Assembly: GCA_963787375.1 (NCBI GenBank)
Contig: CAWBCR010000017.1
Span: 248,001 to 312,000 of the forward strand
DNA: 64,000 bases
Direction: 5' to 3'
Source: CAWBCR01 sp963787375
Lineage (GTDB): Bacteria > Chloroflexota > Anaerolineae > Aggregatilineales > UBA3940
Below are positions 35,252-44,555 of this stretch, one piece after another; position 1 is the first letter of the stretch; each line of letters starts with the position of its first letter. The position numbers and the translations under genes are program-made. The notes below the pieces were generated by a model, which was not told the DNA's origin, did no database searches, and saw only the letters and a list, made by a program, of their open reading frames with translations.

Positions 35252-37012
35252 TCACGGCGCTGGGGTTGTCACCTCAGTCGTGACTGCGTCGGGAACTGCA
35301 CCGGGGGTCGTCGAACCGGATGGCGTGACGGGCGCTTCGGTGGGTGTGGCGGTGGGTGGCGCTGGAAGATAGCGCAGCAAACACATCTGTATGTCAGATC
35401 GGCCTTCAGTTCCCAACCCGCTGAGGACCGACGACTGCGTTACAGCGTCGGCCTGCGGGATGGCCCGGTCCTCAACGACCGCCAGAGTCGCGGTGTCAAA
35501 CGATATCCGGTGGCCAGCCGCGATTGGCGTCACGTCAGCGCCCGCTTGCGCGATGACGCCGCACGTGCCGCCGTAGCAGTCTGCCACGACCACTGTCGGG
35601 TTGCTGGCGTCCGGTGCCCCCAGCGCCAGGCATGATCCCTGCACAGAGAACACCACATCGGATGGCGTTAGCCGGACCTGTACGCCATCTGTGTAACGGC
35701 CAGGCTGAATGAACACGCCCCCGCCCTGCGCCAGTATCAGCGACGCCTGTGTGTCTGTCACACTGTCGAAGGTAAGCTGGCTGGGGGCCAGCACATACAG
35801 CCGACCGTCGTTGCTATCGGTCAGATTGTCAGGATTGATGATGATCGCGACCGGCCTATCCCCGAACTGCATCAACTGCTGCGAGAGGATGGGCGTCCGC
35901 GAATCTCCGTTGAATACGACGCCGATCTCAACCGGGGCCGATGTGGGCAGTTCTGTCTCGGTAGGCGGGACGGGTATCGACGGGATCGCAGTTGGCGTGT
36001 TCTCGGCGACTACCTGCGCGGTGACTGTGGAGTCTATCACGCTGGCCGCGATTTGCGTGACCGTTGCCGCGATACTGTTCAACTGCCTCGATGTGCCCCG
36101 CAGCCGGAGCGCGACGAACGCCAGGATCGCGACCAGCACAATCAGCGCAAGGAAAGCAGCGACGCGCAGCAGGACCGGCTGCCGCCGCCTAACAGATCTC
36201 TCCTGTGGGACCTGCAGCACCGCTGCCGAGACATTGTCGTCGGGCCCACGGCTCAACGCAAGCGTGATCAGCGCCTGGGCGGCTTTATCGCCTGCTTCTC
36301 TGCTCAGGATCGAAGCGATCTCATGCGGCTGGGTAACCAGCTCGCCTGTATGCGGTGAGCGTTTGATCAAGCCGTCTGAGCAAACCAGGATCGAGTCGCC
36401 CGGCTGGAGCGGGAACCCCTGTGGGCCGCGGAGGTTCGCCTCCTCGTAGTCAGCGGTGTCGATATACAGTCCCAGGTCGACCGGGGTGTGCTCCCTCACG
36501 CCCAGCGCCCACGATACGGCGTTAGCACGCGGGTCGTTGTCTGCCTCATCGCGGCTCATCCGGCCCTGCCACACCATGACGTTGGCGAATGTGTGGTCCA
36601 TCGTCAGCAGAGAAATCCGCCGATTTCGGACCAGATAGATACGGCTGTCACCAACGTTGGCGAGATACAGGGTCTGGCCATCCTTGATCGCCGCAATGGC
36701 TAACGTCGAGGCGATCCGGGTATACCCTTCTCGCAGGCACGTTTCATTGACCTCCTGGTTGGCCAGCAGGGCTGCATGTGTCAGCAGCGTGGGGACGTCA
36801 GGGTCCGTGCTGGTCTGGAAATAGCCGCGAACAGTATCCAGTGCGACCTGGGATGCCCGCTCGCCCTTTTCTTCCCCACCCACTCCGTCGGCGACCAGCG
36901 CAATCGAGAGGTTAAGCCCGGCTGGTGTCGTGACGTGAAACGCCGCCACCCGATCCTCGTACACTTCTCGGCTGCCGATATTGAAGTGTGTGCCCAGAAT
37001 TACCGTGCTCAT
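35252..37012 (-). CDS. PP2C-type Ser/Thr phosphatase with membrane helix and outer domain
   Basis: 586 residues. The PP2C domain (1-270) has EDRV, VADGVGG, NVGDSRIYLV, ILVCSDGL and PDDNVSAAVL, so the metal-binding Asp residues are present. A membrane helix (about 290-307) and a Thr/Pro-rich outer domain of about 280 residues follow. It would reverse kinase phosphorylation on the FHA ligands of this locus. It lies 55 bases after the VWA-FHA gene on the same strand. Confidence 0.9.
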   Translation of the reverse strand: MSTVILGTHFNIGSREVYEDRVAAFHVTTPAGLNLSIALVADGVGGEEKGERASQVALDTVRGYFQTSTDPDVPTLLTHAALLANQEVNETCLREGYTRIASTLAIAAIKDGQTLYLANVGDSRIYLVRNRRISLLTMDHTFANVMVWQGRMSRDEADNDPRANAVSWALGVREHTPVDLGLYIDTADYEEANLRGPQGFPLQPGDSILVCSDGLIKRSPHTGELVTQPHEIASILSREAGDKAAQALITLALSRGPDDNVSAAVLQVPQERSVRRRQPVLLRVAAFLALIVLVAILAFVALRLRGTSRQLNSIAATVTQIAASVIDSTVTAQVVAENTPTAIPSIPVPPTETELPTSAPVEIGVVFNGDSRTPILSQQLMQFGDRPVAIIINPDNLTDSNDGRLYVLAPSQLTFDSVTDTQASLILAQGGGVFIQPGRYTDGVQVRLTPSDVVFSVQGSCLALGAPDASNPTVVVADCYGGTCGVIAQAGADVTPIAAGHRISFDTATLAVVEDRAIPQADAVTQSSVLSGLGTEGRSDIQMCLLRYLPAPPTATPTEAPVTPSGSTTPGAVPDAVTTEVTTPAP

Positions 37013-37067
37013 GGTGCCTGCACCACCCCGTTTTGATCAATACTGAGGAACATGGTGAATACGATGT

Positions 37068-39107
37068 TCAGCCCACATCTCCAGACGGGGGGCTGTTCCA
37101 TCCATTATTCAGATCGTCGGCCTCGATCATGGTTTCGTCGCCGACGTAGTCATCACCCAACTCGATCATCGTCTCACTGCCGGACAACTCTTCCTCCATG
37201 GGTCCAACGGTTCGAAGCCCACCCACTGGCGGCGCTGCCGGCGCTTTGAACTGGAGCTTCACGCCTTTGAGCCGGATGTCGCCTAAGACGATCTCGTCGC
37301 CATCGGCGAGGAGGATCGGCTCGTTCGGGGACAACTTGCTGTTGTTGACCAGCGTTCCGTTGGTCGAGCCATCGTCTGTCAAGTAGTAGCTGCCCTGATA
37401 GCGTGTGATGCTGCAATGCTGGCTGCTGACGGTGCTGTTGGTGTCGGCGAAGAAAGCCATGTCGACCTGGGCCGGGTTGCGCCCCAGCTTGGTGACGCGT
37501 TGGGTGAGCTGCAGCACCTGCCCGACCATATCCGGCGGCCCTTCGAGCACCACCAGCGAGGCGACATCGTCCTGCGCATCCGGCGCAATCAGCGTCTTTG
37601 ACAGACCCGTCCCAGCACGATGCGCACTGGCTGGCGATGGCGTCGCGGCGGGTTGCTTTCCTCTTCGGGAGCGGATGACCAGGAATACTACCGCGCCACC
37701 GACCACAACCAGCATGATGAACGCGACGACGAGCACAATCACCACGATGGCCCACGTGGGAAGGCCCGGTTTCTTGACCTGCACCACGAGGTTAACCGTC
37801 ACCGGCGCGCTTTCGGCCTGTATGCCCAGTTCATCCGTCACCCGAACCTGGAAGATGTGCGGCACGCTCGTGCCATTCGCTTCGTCGCCGATGGCGGACG
37901 CATTGATATTCCATGTGAAGTTCGCCGCCGTGTCGCCTGACTGAAGCGCCTGATGTGCGGCTGGCACGCCGTCAACGATCAACTCGGCGTTGACCAATGC
38001 CCGGCTGATCCCATCTGCTGAGGGCGTGATCGCTGCCTTCACCGAGATGCTGCCGGGGTTGGCTGTGCGTCCTTCTTTCGTTACGTCGATTTCCACCGGG
38101 TACTGTTCGCCCGCTGCCGGCGCGGTGATTGCCACGCTGACGGGCGACAGGATGATGTCGTAGGTCCCGGTATCGGTCACGGTGCCCGTCGCCGCCGGTG
38201 CCACGCCAATTGTGCGCGTGCCTGAAGTTCCCAGCGTGCTCCGGAAGCTCACCGTGTACGCCGTTCGCTGCTCGAATATTGGGCTGTAGAACGCTTCCAG
38301 GGCAGCCTGATCTGTATCCTTCTTCAACTGAAGGTACTGCCCACCGCTGTCCGTGGCGAGCGGCTCAAGATACTCGAACGATTTGCCGTTGGTGTCAGTG
38401 TGCAGCACGTAGATCGGGACGTATTGGTCGTGAGCGGCGCTGTCAAGATCGCTCACAATCTGGGTGAGCTGATCCTCGGCAGGCTGGTCAATCGAGGTCG
38501 TCACAAAGATGATGGCTGTCGCTGCGCTGCGTGGGGATCCGGTATCGCCGACCATCGAGATGGCCGAGCGGACTCCCTCCAACCCTGCCGTTGGCCCTGC
38601 GCCGGTCCGGAACGACATGGAATTGAGGAAGTTGGTGGCTACCAGCCCGGTTTGTGTGGCGTCGAGGGCTGTCGTCGTGGTGTCGCCGGAGCCGTCATTA
38701 GTCTCTGCCACAATGGTTATCGAGTCGACGTTCTCCTGAAAACCCCCGTTAGTCACAGGGAAAAGGATGGCATCCTGGATATTCCGTACGCCAAGCGCAG
38801 TGTAGTTCGCGCGGCGGCCCAGGTCGATGACGTATATCAGGTCGAGTGGTGTGTCGTTACGCGCGGCGATGTCGAAGTTCTGGACCGGCTGGTCATTCTC
38901 GAACACCTGGATATCGCCGGCAGACAGGTTGCCGATTGTCGCATTGTTCGCGTCGATGGCTCGCAGCGTGAACGTTACGCTGGGGAAGTTGCCCGCGTCA
39001 ACCTGACTGACAAACAACTCTGGCGCGCCCTGCGCCGAAACAACCAGCGTGGGCATCAATAGCAATACGATGCAGACGACTGCTGCACGGATGTATTTCA
39101 AATACAT
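37068..39107 (-). CDS. Signal peptide/degenerate VWA/membrane/FHA protein
   Basis: About 679 residues. After the signal peptide comes a VWA-like domain in which the MIDAS reads DLGRR instead of DxGxS, so metal binding is probably lost. A second Ig-like region, a membrane helix (WAIVVIVLVVAFIMLVVVGG) and a cytoplasmic FHA domain with GR, SSQHC and STNGT follow. It is built like the VWA-FHA gene at 24740-26962. I prefer the ATG at 39107, with GGGGG 9 bases upstream, to that at 39116. Confidence 0.87.
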   Translation of the reverse strand: MYLKYIRAAVVCIVLLLMPTLVVSAQGAPELFVSQVDAGNFPSVTFTLRAIDANNATIGNLSAGDIQVFENDQPVQNFDIAARNDTPLDLIYVIDLGRRANYTALGVRNIQDAILFPVTNGGFQENVDSITIVAETNDGSGDTTTTALDATQTGLVATNFLNSMSFRTGAGPTAGLEGVRSAISMVGDTGSPRSAATAIIFVTTSIDQPAEDQLTQIVSDLDSAAHDQYVPIYVLHTDTNGKSFEYLEPLATDSGGQYLQLKKDTDQAALEAFYSPIFEQRTAYTVSFRSTLGTSGTRTIGVAPAATGTVTDTGTYDIILSPVSVAITAPAAGEQYPVEIDVTKEGRTANPGSISVKAAITPSADGISRALVNAELIVDGVPAAHQALQSGDTAANFTWNINASAIGDEANGTSVPHIFQVRVTDELGIQAESAPVTVNLVVQVKKPGLPTWAIVVIVLVVAFIMLVVVGGAVVFLVIRSRRGKQPAATPSPASAHRAGTGLSKTLIAPDAQDDVASLVVLEGPPDMVGQVLQLTQRVTKLGRNPAQVDMAFFADTNSTVSSQHCSITRYQGSYYLTDDGSTNGTLVNNSKLSPNEPILLADGDEIVLGDIRLKGVKLQFKAPAAPPVGGLRTVGPMEEELSGSETMIELGDDYVGDETMIEADDLNNGWNSPPSGDVG

Positions 39108-39116
39108 ATCCCCCAT

Positions 39117-39419
39117 CCCCCAATAACGGTATTGCGCACGCGCCTATTCTATCACTATTGTCTGGATAGTACCCTGTGCAACGTGCCGGTCGCGACTATT
39201 GTCATCGGCAATCTGGATATGCCTGGCGAGCGCGCACCGCGCTCGCCAGCGCTGGCGGTTGGGGATCATGTGCAGCATGGCAGTGCCGGGGATGTATCAG
39301 GTCATTGATCAGAGGTCCTCAGAGACACGGGCCGAATAGATCTGATCAGCTCTCAGTATCGAGAATCGGCCTCAGAAGTCGTGTGAGGTACAGCGGGGAC
39401 AGGAAACGTCTGAGCGCCG
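39117..39419. other. Gap between the VWA-FHA gene and the dehydrogenase operon, with a hairpin
   Basis: About 300 bases without a convincing gene. A strong 12-base-stem hairpin (CTGGCGAGCGCG, loop CAC) lies at 39223-39249; it could end the dehydrogenase transcript. The VWA-FHA promoter should lie near 39110-39180, but no consensus boxes stand out. Confidence 0.45.
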
Positions 39420-40460
39420 TCAGCCGCCATCCATCAGCGCCTGCGCCGCCGCGACGATCCGGTCTGCGTCAGGCAGATACACTGCCTCCAGCGGCGGCGC
39501 GGTAGGTACTGGCGAATCCGGCGCGGCGATGCGCTTGATGGGCGCATCGAGGTCGTAGAAGGCTTCCTCACCCAGCCGCGCGGCGACTTCCGCTCCCCAG
39601 CCGCCGGTCAGGTTGTCCTCCTCGACGATCATGACGTGGTTGGTCTTCTGCACCGACTTGCACAGCGTGTCCATATCCAGCGGCAGCAGGCAGCGCATAT
39701 CGATCACCTCGGCGTGGATGCCCTGTTCGGCCAGCCGGTCGGCGGCAGCCAGTGCGCGGTACACCATCAGCATGTTCGCCAGGATCGTCACATCGTTGCC
39801 CTCGCGCACCACGCCGACCGTGCCCAATGGCACCTCGTAAGCAGTTTCCGGCACCGCCATCACCGGGTCAAGCGAAGTCTTTTCTTTGCGCCCGCCTTTG
39901 CCACCATACAGCAGCTTGTGCTCCAGGAAGATCACTGGGTTCTCGTCGCGTATGGCGGCAATGAGCAGCCCTTTGGCATCGTAAGGGTTCGACGGGCAGG
40001 CGACCTTCAGCCCCGGCGTGTGCATCCAGTAGGCCTCGGTGCACTGCGCATGCTGCGCCCCGCGCCGCGTCGAGCCGACCGGCAACCGCAGTACCATCGG
40101 CACCGACACCTGCCCGTTGCTCATGTAGTGCATCTTGGCGGCCTGGTTGACCACCTGATCCATCCCAATGAACACGAAGTCGCCATACTGCATCTCGGCG
40201 ACCGGCCGCATGCCGACCATCGCCGCACCGACCGCCGCGCCGATGATCGCCGCTTCGCTGATGGGCGTATCCATCACGCGCTCGTGCCCGAATGTGTCTG
40301 ACAGCCCCAGCGTCACGGTGAAACCGCCGCCGAAGCCGCCCTCCACGCCGATGTCCTCGCCCAGCAGGAAGACGGTAGGGTCCTCCTGCATCGCCAGGCG
40401 CATGGCGTCACGCAGGGCCTCGGCCATCGTCATCTCGCGGGTAGCTGCTGGTGTGGTCAT
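39420..40460 (-). CDS. 2-oxoacid dehydrogenase E1 component, beta subunit
   Basis: 346 residues, family pyruvate/acetoin dehydrogenase E1-beta. It has LGEDIGVEGG near the start, a conserved MRPVAEMQYGDF, and the RLPVGSTRRGAQHAQ loop. With the alpha subunit it forms the TPP site, catalysing decarboxylation of a 2-oxoacid or acetoin and reductive acylation of lipoate. It starts 4 bases after the E1-alpha stop. The substrate cannot be fixed by sequence alone; the context (no lipoamide dehydrogenase seen) leaves it open. Confidence 0.93.
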   Translation of the reverse strand: MTTPAATREMTMAEALRDAMRLAMQEDPTVFLLGEDIGVEGGFGGGFTVTLGLSDTFGHERVMDTPISEAAIIGAAVGAAMVGMRPVAEMQYGDFVFIGMDQVVNQAAKMHYMSNGQVSVPMVLRLPVGSTRRGAQHAQCTEAYWMHTPGLKVACPSNPYDAKGLLIAAIRDENPVIFLEHKLLYGGKGGRKEKTSLDPVMAVPETAYEVPLGTVGVVREGNDVTILANMLMVYRALAAADRLAEQGIHAEVIDMRCLLPLDMDTLCKSVQKTNHVMIVEEDNLTGGWGAEVAARLGEEAFYDLDAPIKRIAAPDSPVPTAPPLEAVYLPDADRIVAAAQALMDGG

Positions 40461-40463
40461 GGA

Positions 40464-41435
40464 TCATCCCCTGCGTTCGGCGTAGACGTGGGTGGTGGTT
40501 TCGGATGGATCGGGGTCGGGCGCTGCTATGGCGAACTGCACCGAGTCCGCGACGGCTTCGTCGACCGCCGCCTCAAGCGTAGCCAGTATTGCCTCGTCGA
40601 CCCCCGCAGCGGCCAGGTGCGCCCGGAAGCGGGGGATCGGGTCGCGCGCCTGCCAGCTTGCCAGCTCGTCGTCGGTGCGGTATTTGCCGGGGTCCCCGCG
40701 TGAGTGGCCCATGTAGCGGTAGGTCTTGGCCTCGATCAGTGTGGGGCCGTCACCCGACCGCGCGCGTGTCACCGCGCTGGACGCCGCCTCGAAGACTGCC
40801 AGCACGTCCATCCCGTCGACGATCACGCCGGGGATGCCGTATCCGGCGGCCCGCTCGGCGATGTTTTCGATCTTCGTCGCCAGCGAAATGTGCGTTGAGG
40901 CCGCGTACTGGTTGTTCTCGCATAAGAACACCACCGGGGCGTCTTTCACAGCGGCCAGGTTGATCCCCTCGTGAAACGCGCCGCTGTTCGACGCGCCATC
41001 ACCAAAGAAGCTGACGGCGACCCTGTCCTCGCCGCGCAGTTTGAAGCCCAGCGCCGCACCGACTGCAATCGGGATGTTCGCGCCGACGATAGCGTTGGAG
41101 GGCATCATGCCGACAGACAGATCGGTCAGGTGCATCTGCCCGCCCTTGCCGCCGGCGCAGCCTGCCGCTTTACCCCACAGCTCGGCGGCTATGGACCTCA
41201 GGGTCATCCCCTTCGCGATCCCGTGCCCGACCGGGCGGTGCGTAGAGAAGATGGGGTCTTCAGCACGCAGCGCGCTGCACACACCGACCGCTACTGCCTC
41301 CTGGCCCTGATACTGGTGCAGCGTACCCGGCACCTGGCCCTGCAGGAACAGCCGGTACAGGTGATCTTCAAAGCGGCGGATGGTGACCATCAGCCGGTAC
41401 ATGGCCATCAGCCGGTCGGTGGACAAGGTCGTCAT
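40464..41435 (-). CDS. 2-oxoacid dehydrogenase E1 component, alpha subunit
   Basis: 323 residues with the TPP motif (GDGASNSGAFHEGINLAAV...ENNQY) and RYMGHSRGDPG phospho-loop region. Works with the beta subunit encoded next to it. Its start overlaps the E2 stop by 4 bases, so translation is coupled. Confidence 0.93.
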   Translation of the reverse strand: MTTLSTDRLMAMYRLMVTIRRFEDHLYRLFLQGQVPGTLHQYQGQEAVAVGVCSALRAEDPIFSTHRPVGHGIAKGMTLRSIAAELWGKAAGCAGGKGGQMHLTDLSVGMMPSNAIVGANIPIAVGAALGFKLRGEDRVAVSFFGDGASNSGAFHEGINLAAVKDAPVVFLCENNQYAASTHISLATKIENIAERAAGYGIPGVIVDGMDVLAVFEAASSAVTRARSGDGPTLIEAKTYRYMGHSRGDPGKYRTDDELASWQARDPIPRFRAHLAAAGVDEAILATLEAAVDEAVADSVQFAIAAPDPDPSETTTHVYAERRG

Positions 41436-42652
41436 GCAGGGGCCTCCTGTGGCGCATCGAACGTCAGGCGGATGGGCGATTTGAGCAGGGTCTTGAACGT
41501 TTCGACGAAGCGGGCCGCCGTGATGCCGTCCACCACGCGGTGATCGACCGACAGTGTGGCGACCATCAGCGGGCGCGGCACGACAGCCCCGCCGACCATC
41601 GCCGGCTGTTCTTTGACCGCACCCAGCGCCAGCACGCCCGCTTCGGGCGGATTGATCACGGCGGTGAAGCTGTCCACGCCGAACATACCCAGATTGGAGA
41701 GCGTGAACGTCCCGCCGGTGAGCTCCTGTGCGCTGAGCTGGCCCGCTTCGGCGCGGCGGCGGAGGCGCTGTGTCTCGGCTGCCAGCGAGGCGAGGTTGAG
41801 GTGATCGGCGCGGTGGATGACGGGGATCAACATGCCATCCTCCAGGCCGACCAGCAACCCCAGGTTGATATCGTCGTAGAACAGGATAGCGTCGCCGTCA
41901 AAGCTTGCGTTCAGCTTCGGGTGCTCACGCAGGGCCAGCGCCGCAGCGCGGATGCACACGTCGGTGATCGATGGTGCCGCCCAGCCATGCTGCTCGGCCC
42001 AGCCCACAGCCTGCGCGCGCAGGTCAAGCGCTGCGGCCATGTCGACCGTGATCGTTGCATAGAAGTGCGGCGCTTCGCTCTTGCTGCGCCGGGTACGCTC
42101 CGCGATGGCACGGCGCATTGGCGAGAGCGGCTCGCGGCGAACGCCGTTCGGCGGTGGGCCCGGGGCGCGGGCTGCTTGCTGCGCGGCGATAACTCGCGCC
42201 ACATCGCGCTTGAGGACCTGCCCGCGCGCGCCCGTCCCGGCCAGCCCTGCCAGATCGATTCCTTCAGCGCGGGCCATGCGCCGGGCCAGTGGAGAGGCCA
42301 GCACGCGCTCCGATTTCACGGCGGGCTGGCGGTTCGATGCCGGCTCCGGCGACGGCATCGGCGCAGGTGGTTGAGGGAGAGCGCCCGCCGGCTCATCCAT
42401 CGAATCCGCCAGCAGCGCCACCACCGTGCCGAGCGGCACCATCTCGCCGGCAAGGGTGCGGATCTCGCGCACGACGCCATCGCGAAACGCCTCGACCTCA
42501 ACGGTTGCCTTGTCGGTGGTGACGACAAACAGCGGCTGCCCGGCCTTTACAGCGTCGCCAGGCTTCACCAGCCAGTCATCCAGCGTCACATCGCCGCCGG
42601 TTGCGCCCAGATTGGGCATGACGACTTCAGAAATCACACGATCCTCCCTCAC
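41432..42652 (-). CDS. Dihydrolipoamide acyltransferase (E2)
   Basis: 406 residues: one lipoyl domain (Lys48 in TTDKATVEV), a peripheral-subunit binding domain (about 113-150: SPLARRMARAEGIDL...GRG-like GARGQVLKRDV), and the catalytic domain with DHRVVDG near the C-terminus. Transfers the acyl group to CoA. It overlaps the aldolase gene upstream by 4 bases. No E3 gene is in this operon, so the general cellular E3 is presumably used. Confidence 0.93.
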   Translation of the reverse strand: MREDRVISEVVMPNLGATGGDVTLDDWLVKPGDAVKAGQPLFVVTTDKATVEVEAFRDGVVREIRTLAGEMVPLGTVVALLADSMDEPAGALPQPPAPMPSPEPASNRQPAVKSERVLASPLARRMARAEGIDLAGLAGTGARGQVLKRDVARVIAAQQAARAPGPPPNGVRREPLSPMRRAIAERTRRSKSEAPHFYATITVDMAAALDLRAQAVGWAEQHGWAAPSITDVCIRAAALALREHPKLNASFDGDAILFYDDINLGLLVGLEDGMLIPVIHRADHLNLASLAAETQRLRRRAEAGQLSAQELTGGTFTLSNLGMFGVDSFTAVINPPEAGVLALGAVKEQPAMVGGAVVPRPLMVATLSVDHRVVDGITAARFVETFKTLLKSPIRLTFDAPQEAPA

Positions 42653-43548
42653 GCCCGCCCGGCGCTGCCGAACAGGCGCATCAGTTCTTCAACCCTGCGC
42701 TGGAGCGCCACGCGGCCTGCTATCAACACGTCCTGACCCAGGCCGGAGCCGATCACCTCGTAGGGATTGTAGCGATCCTCGACAGCGGCGCAGGCATCGC
42801 GCAGTGCTTCGAAGTAGGCCTGCTTGAGCACGCTGCCCACGTTGATCTTGCGCACGCCGAGCTGGATCGCGGCGACCAGGTCGTCACGCTGCACCGAGCT
42901 GGCCCCGTGCAGCACCAGCGGCACGTCCAGCGCCTCGCGCAGCGCGCGCAGCTGGTCCAGATCGAGCCGCACCTCGCGTCGCCCGTGGAAATGCATCTGA
43001 CCGATGTTGATGGCAAACGCGTCGACGCCGGTCTGCTCGACAAATGTGCAGGCTGCCTGCACGCCGGTCAGGTGTGCGTCGATGGGTGCTACATCCAGCC
43101 CGCCGCCCACGCCGGGCAGCGCCGCCGCCTCGCCCTCGGCCGCGACACCGCGCCGGTGCGCGGCTTCGACAACCTGCTGCACACAGGTGGTCTGCTTGTC
43201 AAGCGGCAGATGCTCGTCTGAAAACATGACCAGCCCGAAGCCCAGCTCGATGGCCTCCATCACCCGGTCGATGTGAGGCGACTCGTTGAACAGCAGCGCG
43301 GCGGGCACCGGCAGCCTCCGGCACACTTCCAGCCCCAGCGCGGCGTACGCCGCCAGCGGATCGCGCCGCACGCGGTCCGGGTGGGGCAGGTAGATGCCGC
43401 TGAAGCCCAGCAGCACCGGCGAGCGGGCCGCCTCGGCGGCATCTGCCACGGCCAGCAGCGATTCGAGATTCCAGCTCTCGAAATAGCCTACAGCGTAGCC
43501 GCCGCTTTCGGCGTCGGCCATCAGCTCTTTGAACGCCTTCAGCGTCAT
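42649..43548 (-). CDS. Class II fructose-bisphosphate aldolase-like protein, active site degenerate
   Basis: 299 residues with a TIM barrel of the FbaA/GatY family: it retains HGASSV and INVGSV, and GQMHFHG. At the usual catalytic and metal site HLDHxxS it reads LFNESPH, so the catalytic Asp and a zinc His are replaced. True aldolase activity is thus doubtful; it may use a different substrate or none. It overlaps the E2 gene by 4 bases, in the same operon. Confidence 0.72.
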   Translation of the reverse strand: MTLKAFKELMADAESGGYAVGYFESWNLESLLAVADAAEAARSPVLLGFSGIYLPHPDRVRRDPLAAYAALGLEVCRRLPVPAALLFNESPHIDRVMEAIELGFGLVMFSDEHLPLDKQTTCVQQVVEAAHRRGVAAEGEAAALPGVGGGLDVAPIDAHLTGVQAACTFVEQTGVDAFAINIGQMHFHGRREVRLDLDQLRALREALDVPLVLHGASSVQRDDLVAAIQLGVRKINVGSVLKQAYFEALRDACAAVEDRYNPYEVIGSGLGQDVLIAGRVALQRRVEELMRLFGSAGRA

Positions 43549-43561
43549 GACCTGACTCCGA

Positions 43562-44511
43562 TCACCTCATGGTGTCGCCAGGGGACAGCCCCAGCGTGCG
43601 CAGCACATCCGCCGCCGGCTGCATCCCACCCTTGTTGACACGAGCCGTTCCCAGCGATATCGCTCCATCCTGCGTGGCGACAGTCGCCCGTGTCCGGCCC
43701 AGCCTGAGCAGCATGCCGGGCGGCGCATCGATCTGCGCGCGTGTACGGCCTGCGCCCCGGCAAGGTGTATTCGCTGTCCGTGCACCTCGGCGAAGCACTG
43801 GCCGGGCGTCATGTTGATAGTGTGCCTGATCTTTTCGGCAGGCCACGTCCAGTCGATGCAGAAATCCGCGTCGGTTGTCGAAGAGAAGTATGCGCCTGAG
43901 CCCTGGGGCTGGGGGCGGCGCGGGATATCGCCACGCGTGGCATCGGCGACCAGCCTACTGACCAGTTCGATGCTGCGTTCCATGATGCGCTCGTACAGCG
44001 TGGCGACCGTGTCGTCGCGGCGGGTGCGGACCTTCACCTGGTACAGGATATCGCCGGTGTCAATGCCGGGGTCCATCGCGTGGACGGTCAGCCCGGCCCA
44101 CCGCTCGCCGCCGCGCAGCGTCCAGAAAACCGGGTGCTTGCCCCGGTAGTCGGGCAGCAGCGAGGCGTGGAAGTTGGCCGCCAGCAGGCGCGGCACTCCT
44201 AGCAGTTCATTCTTGAGGATGAGCGCGTAGCCCGCCGACACAAACAAATCCGGCTCGAGGCGGCGCAGCGCGGCCACAGACGCCGGATCACTGGCGCTGG
44301 CCGGCTCGAAGCACGGCACGCCGCGCTGCCGCGCTGCCTCCACGAAGTTGGGCAGGTCAGGCGGCAGCGGGTTGGTCGTGCCGCTTTTTGCCGGTGGCAC
44401 GTCGACCACCGCCGCCAGCGCGCATGGCGCGGCCTGCAGCGCAGCAAAGTGCCGTGCGCTGAACGTGCTGGCTGAGTTCCCAAAGAAGACAACCTGAAGC
44501 GCCATCGTCAA
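43562..44511 (-). CDS. Methionyl-tRNA formyltransferase-like protein, frameshifted near the C-terminus
   Basis: N-terminal formyltransferase fold: FFGNSASTFS start, the FHASLLPDYRGKHP signature and DTGDILYQ. The frame then goes out of register at the GC repeat 43735-43741; the next frame continues with AQIDAPPGMLLRLGRT, TQDGAISLG and ends GLSPGD, which is the normal C-terminal domain. A shift of two bases joins them to about 315 residues. Being in a carbohydrate operon and not with def/fmt genes, it may act on a sugar nucleotide or other amine rather than Met-tRNA; that is inference. Confidence 0.65.
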
Positions 44512-44526
44512 CCAGTCTGATCAGTG

Positions 44527-44552
44527 CTGTGGGGCGCGGCCGCGCCCCACAG
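44527..44552 (-). terminator. 26-base perfect palindrome downstream of the Tm-1-like pair
   Basis: CTGTGGGGCGCGG at 44527-44539 is followed by its exact complement. On the minus strand it follows the stop of the TIM-barrel gene and precedes the formyltransferase-like gene, so it may end or attenuate the transcript. Confidence 0.5.
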
Positions 44553-44555
44553 GGA

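Noticed and set aside
24740..39107. Type VI secretion locus (also rich in FHA, kinase and PP2C genes)
   Set aside because: No Tss sheath, TssM/TssL or Hcp/VgrG genes; EccC and WXG100 genes are present instead.
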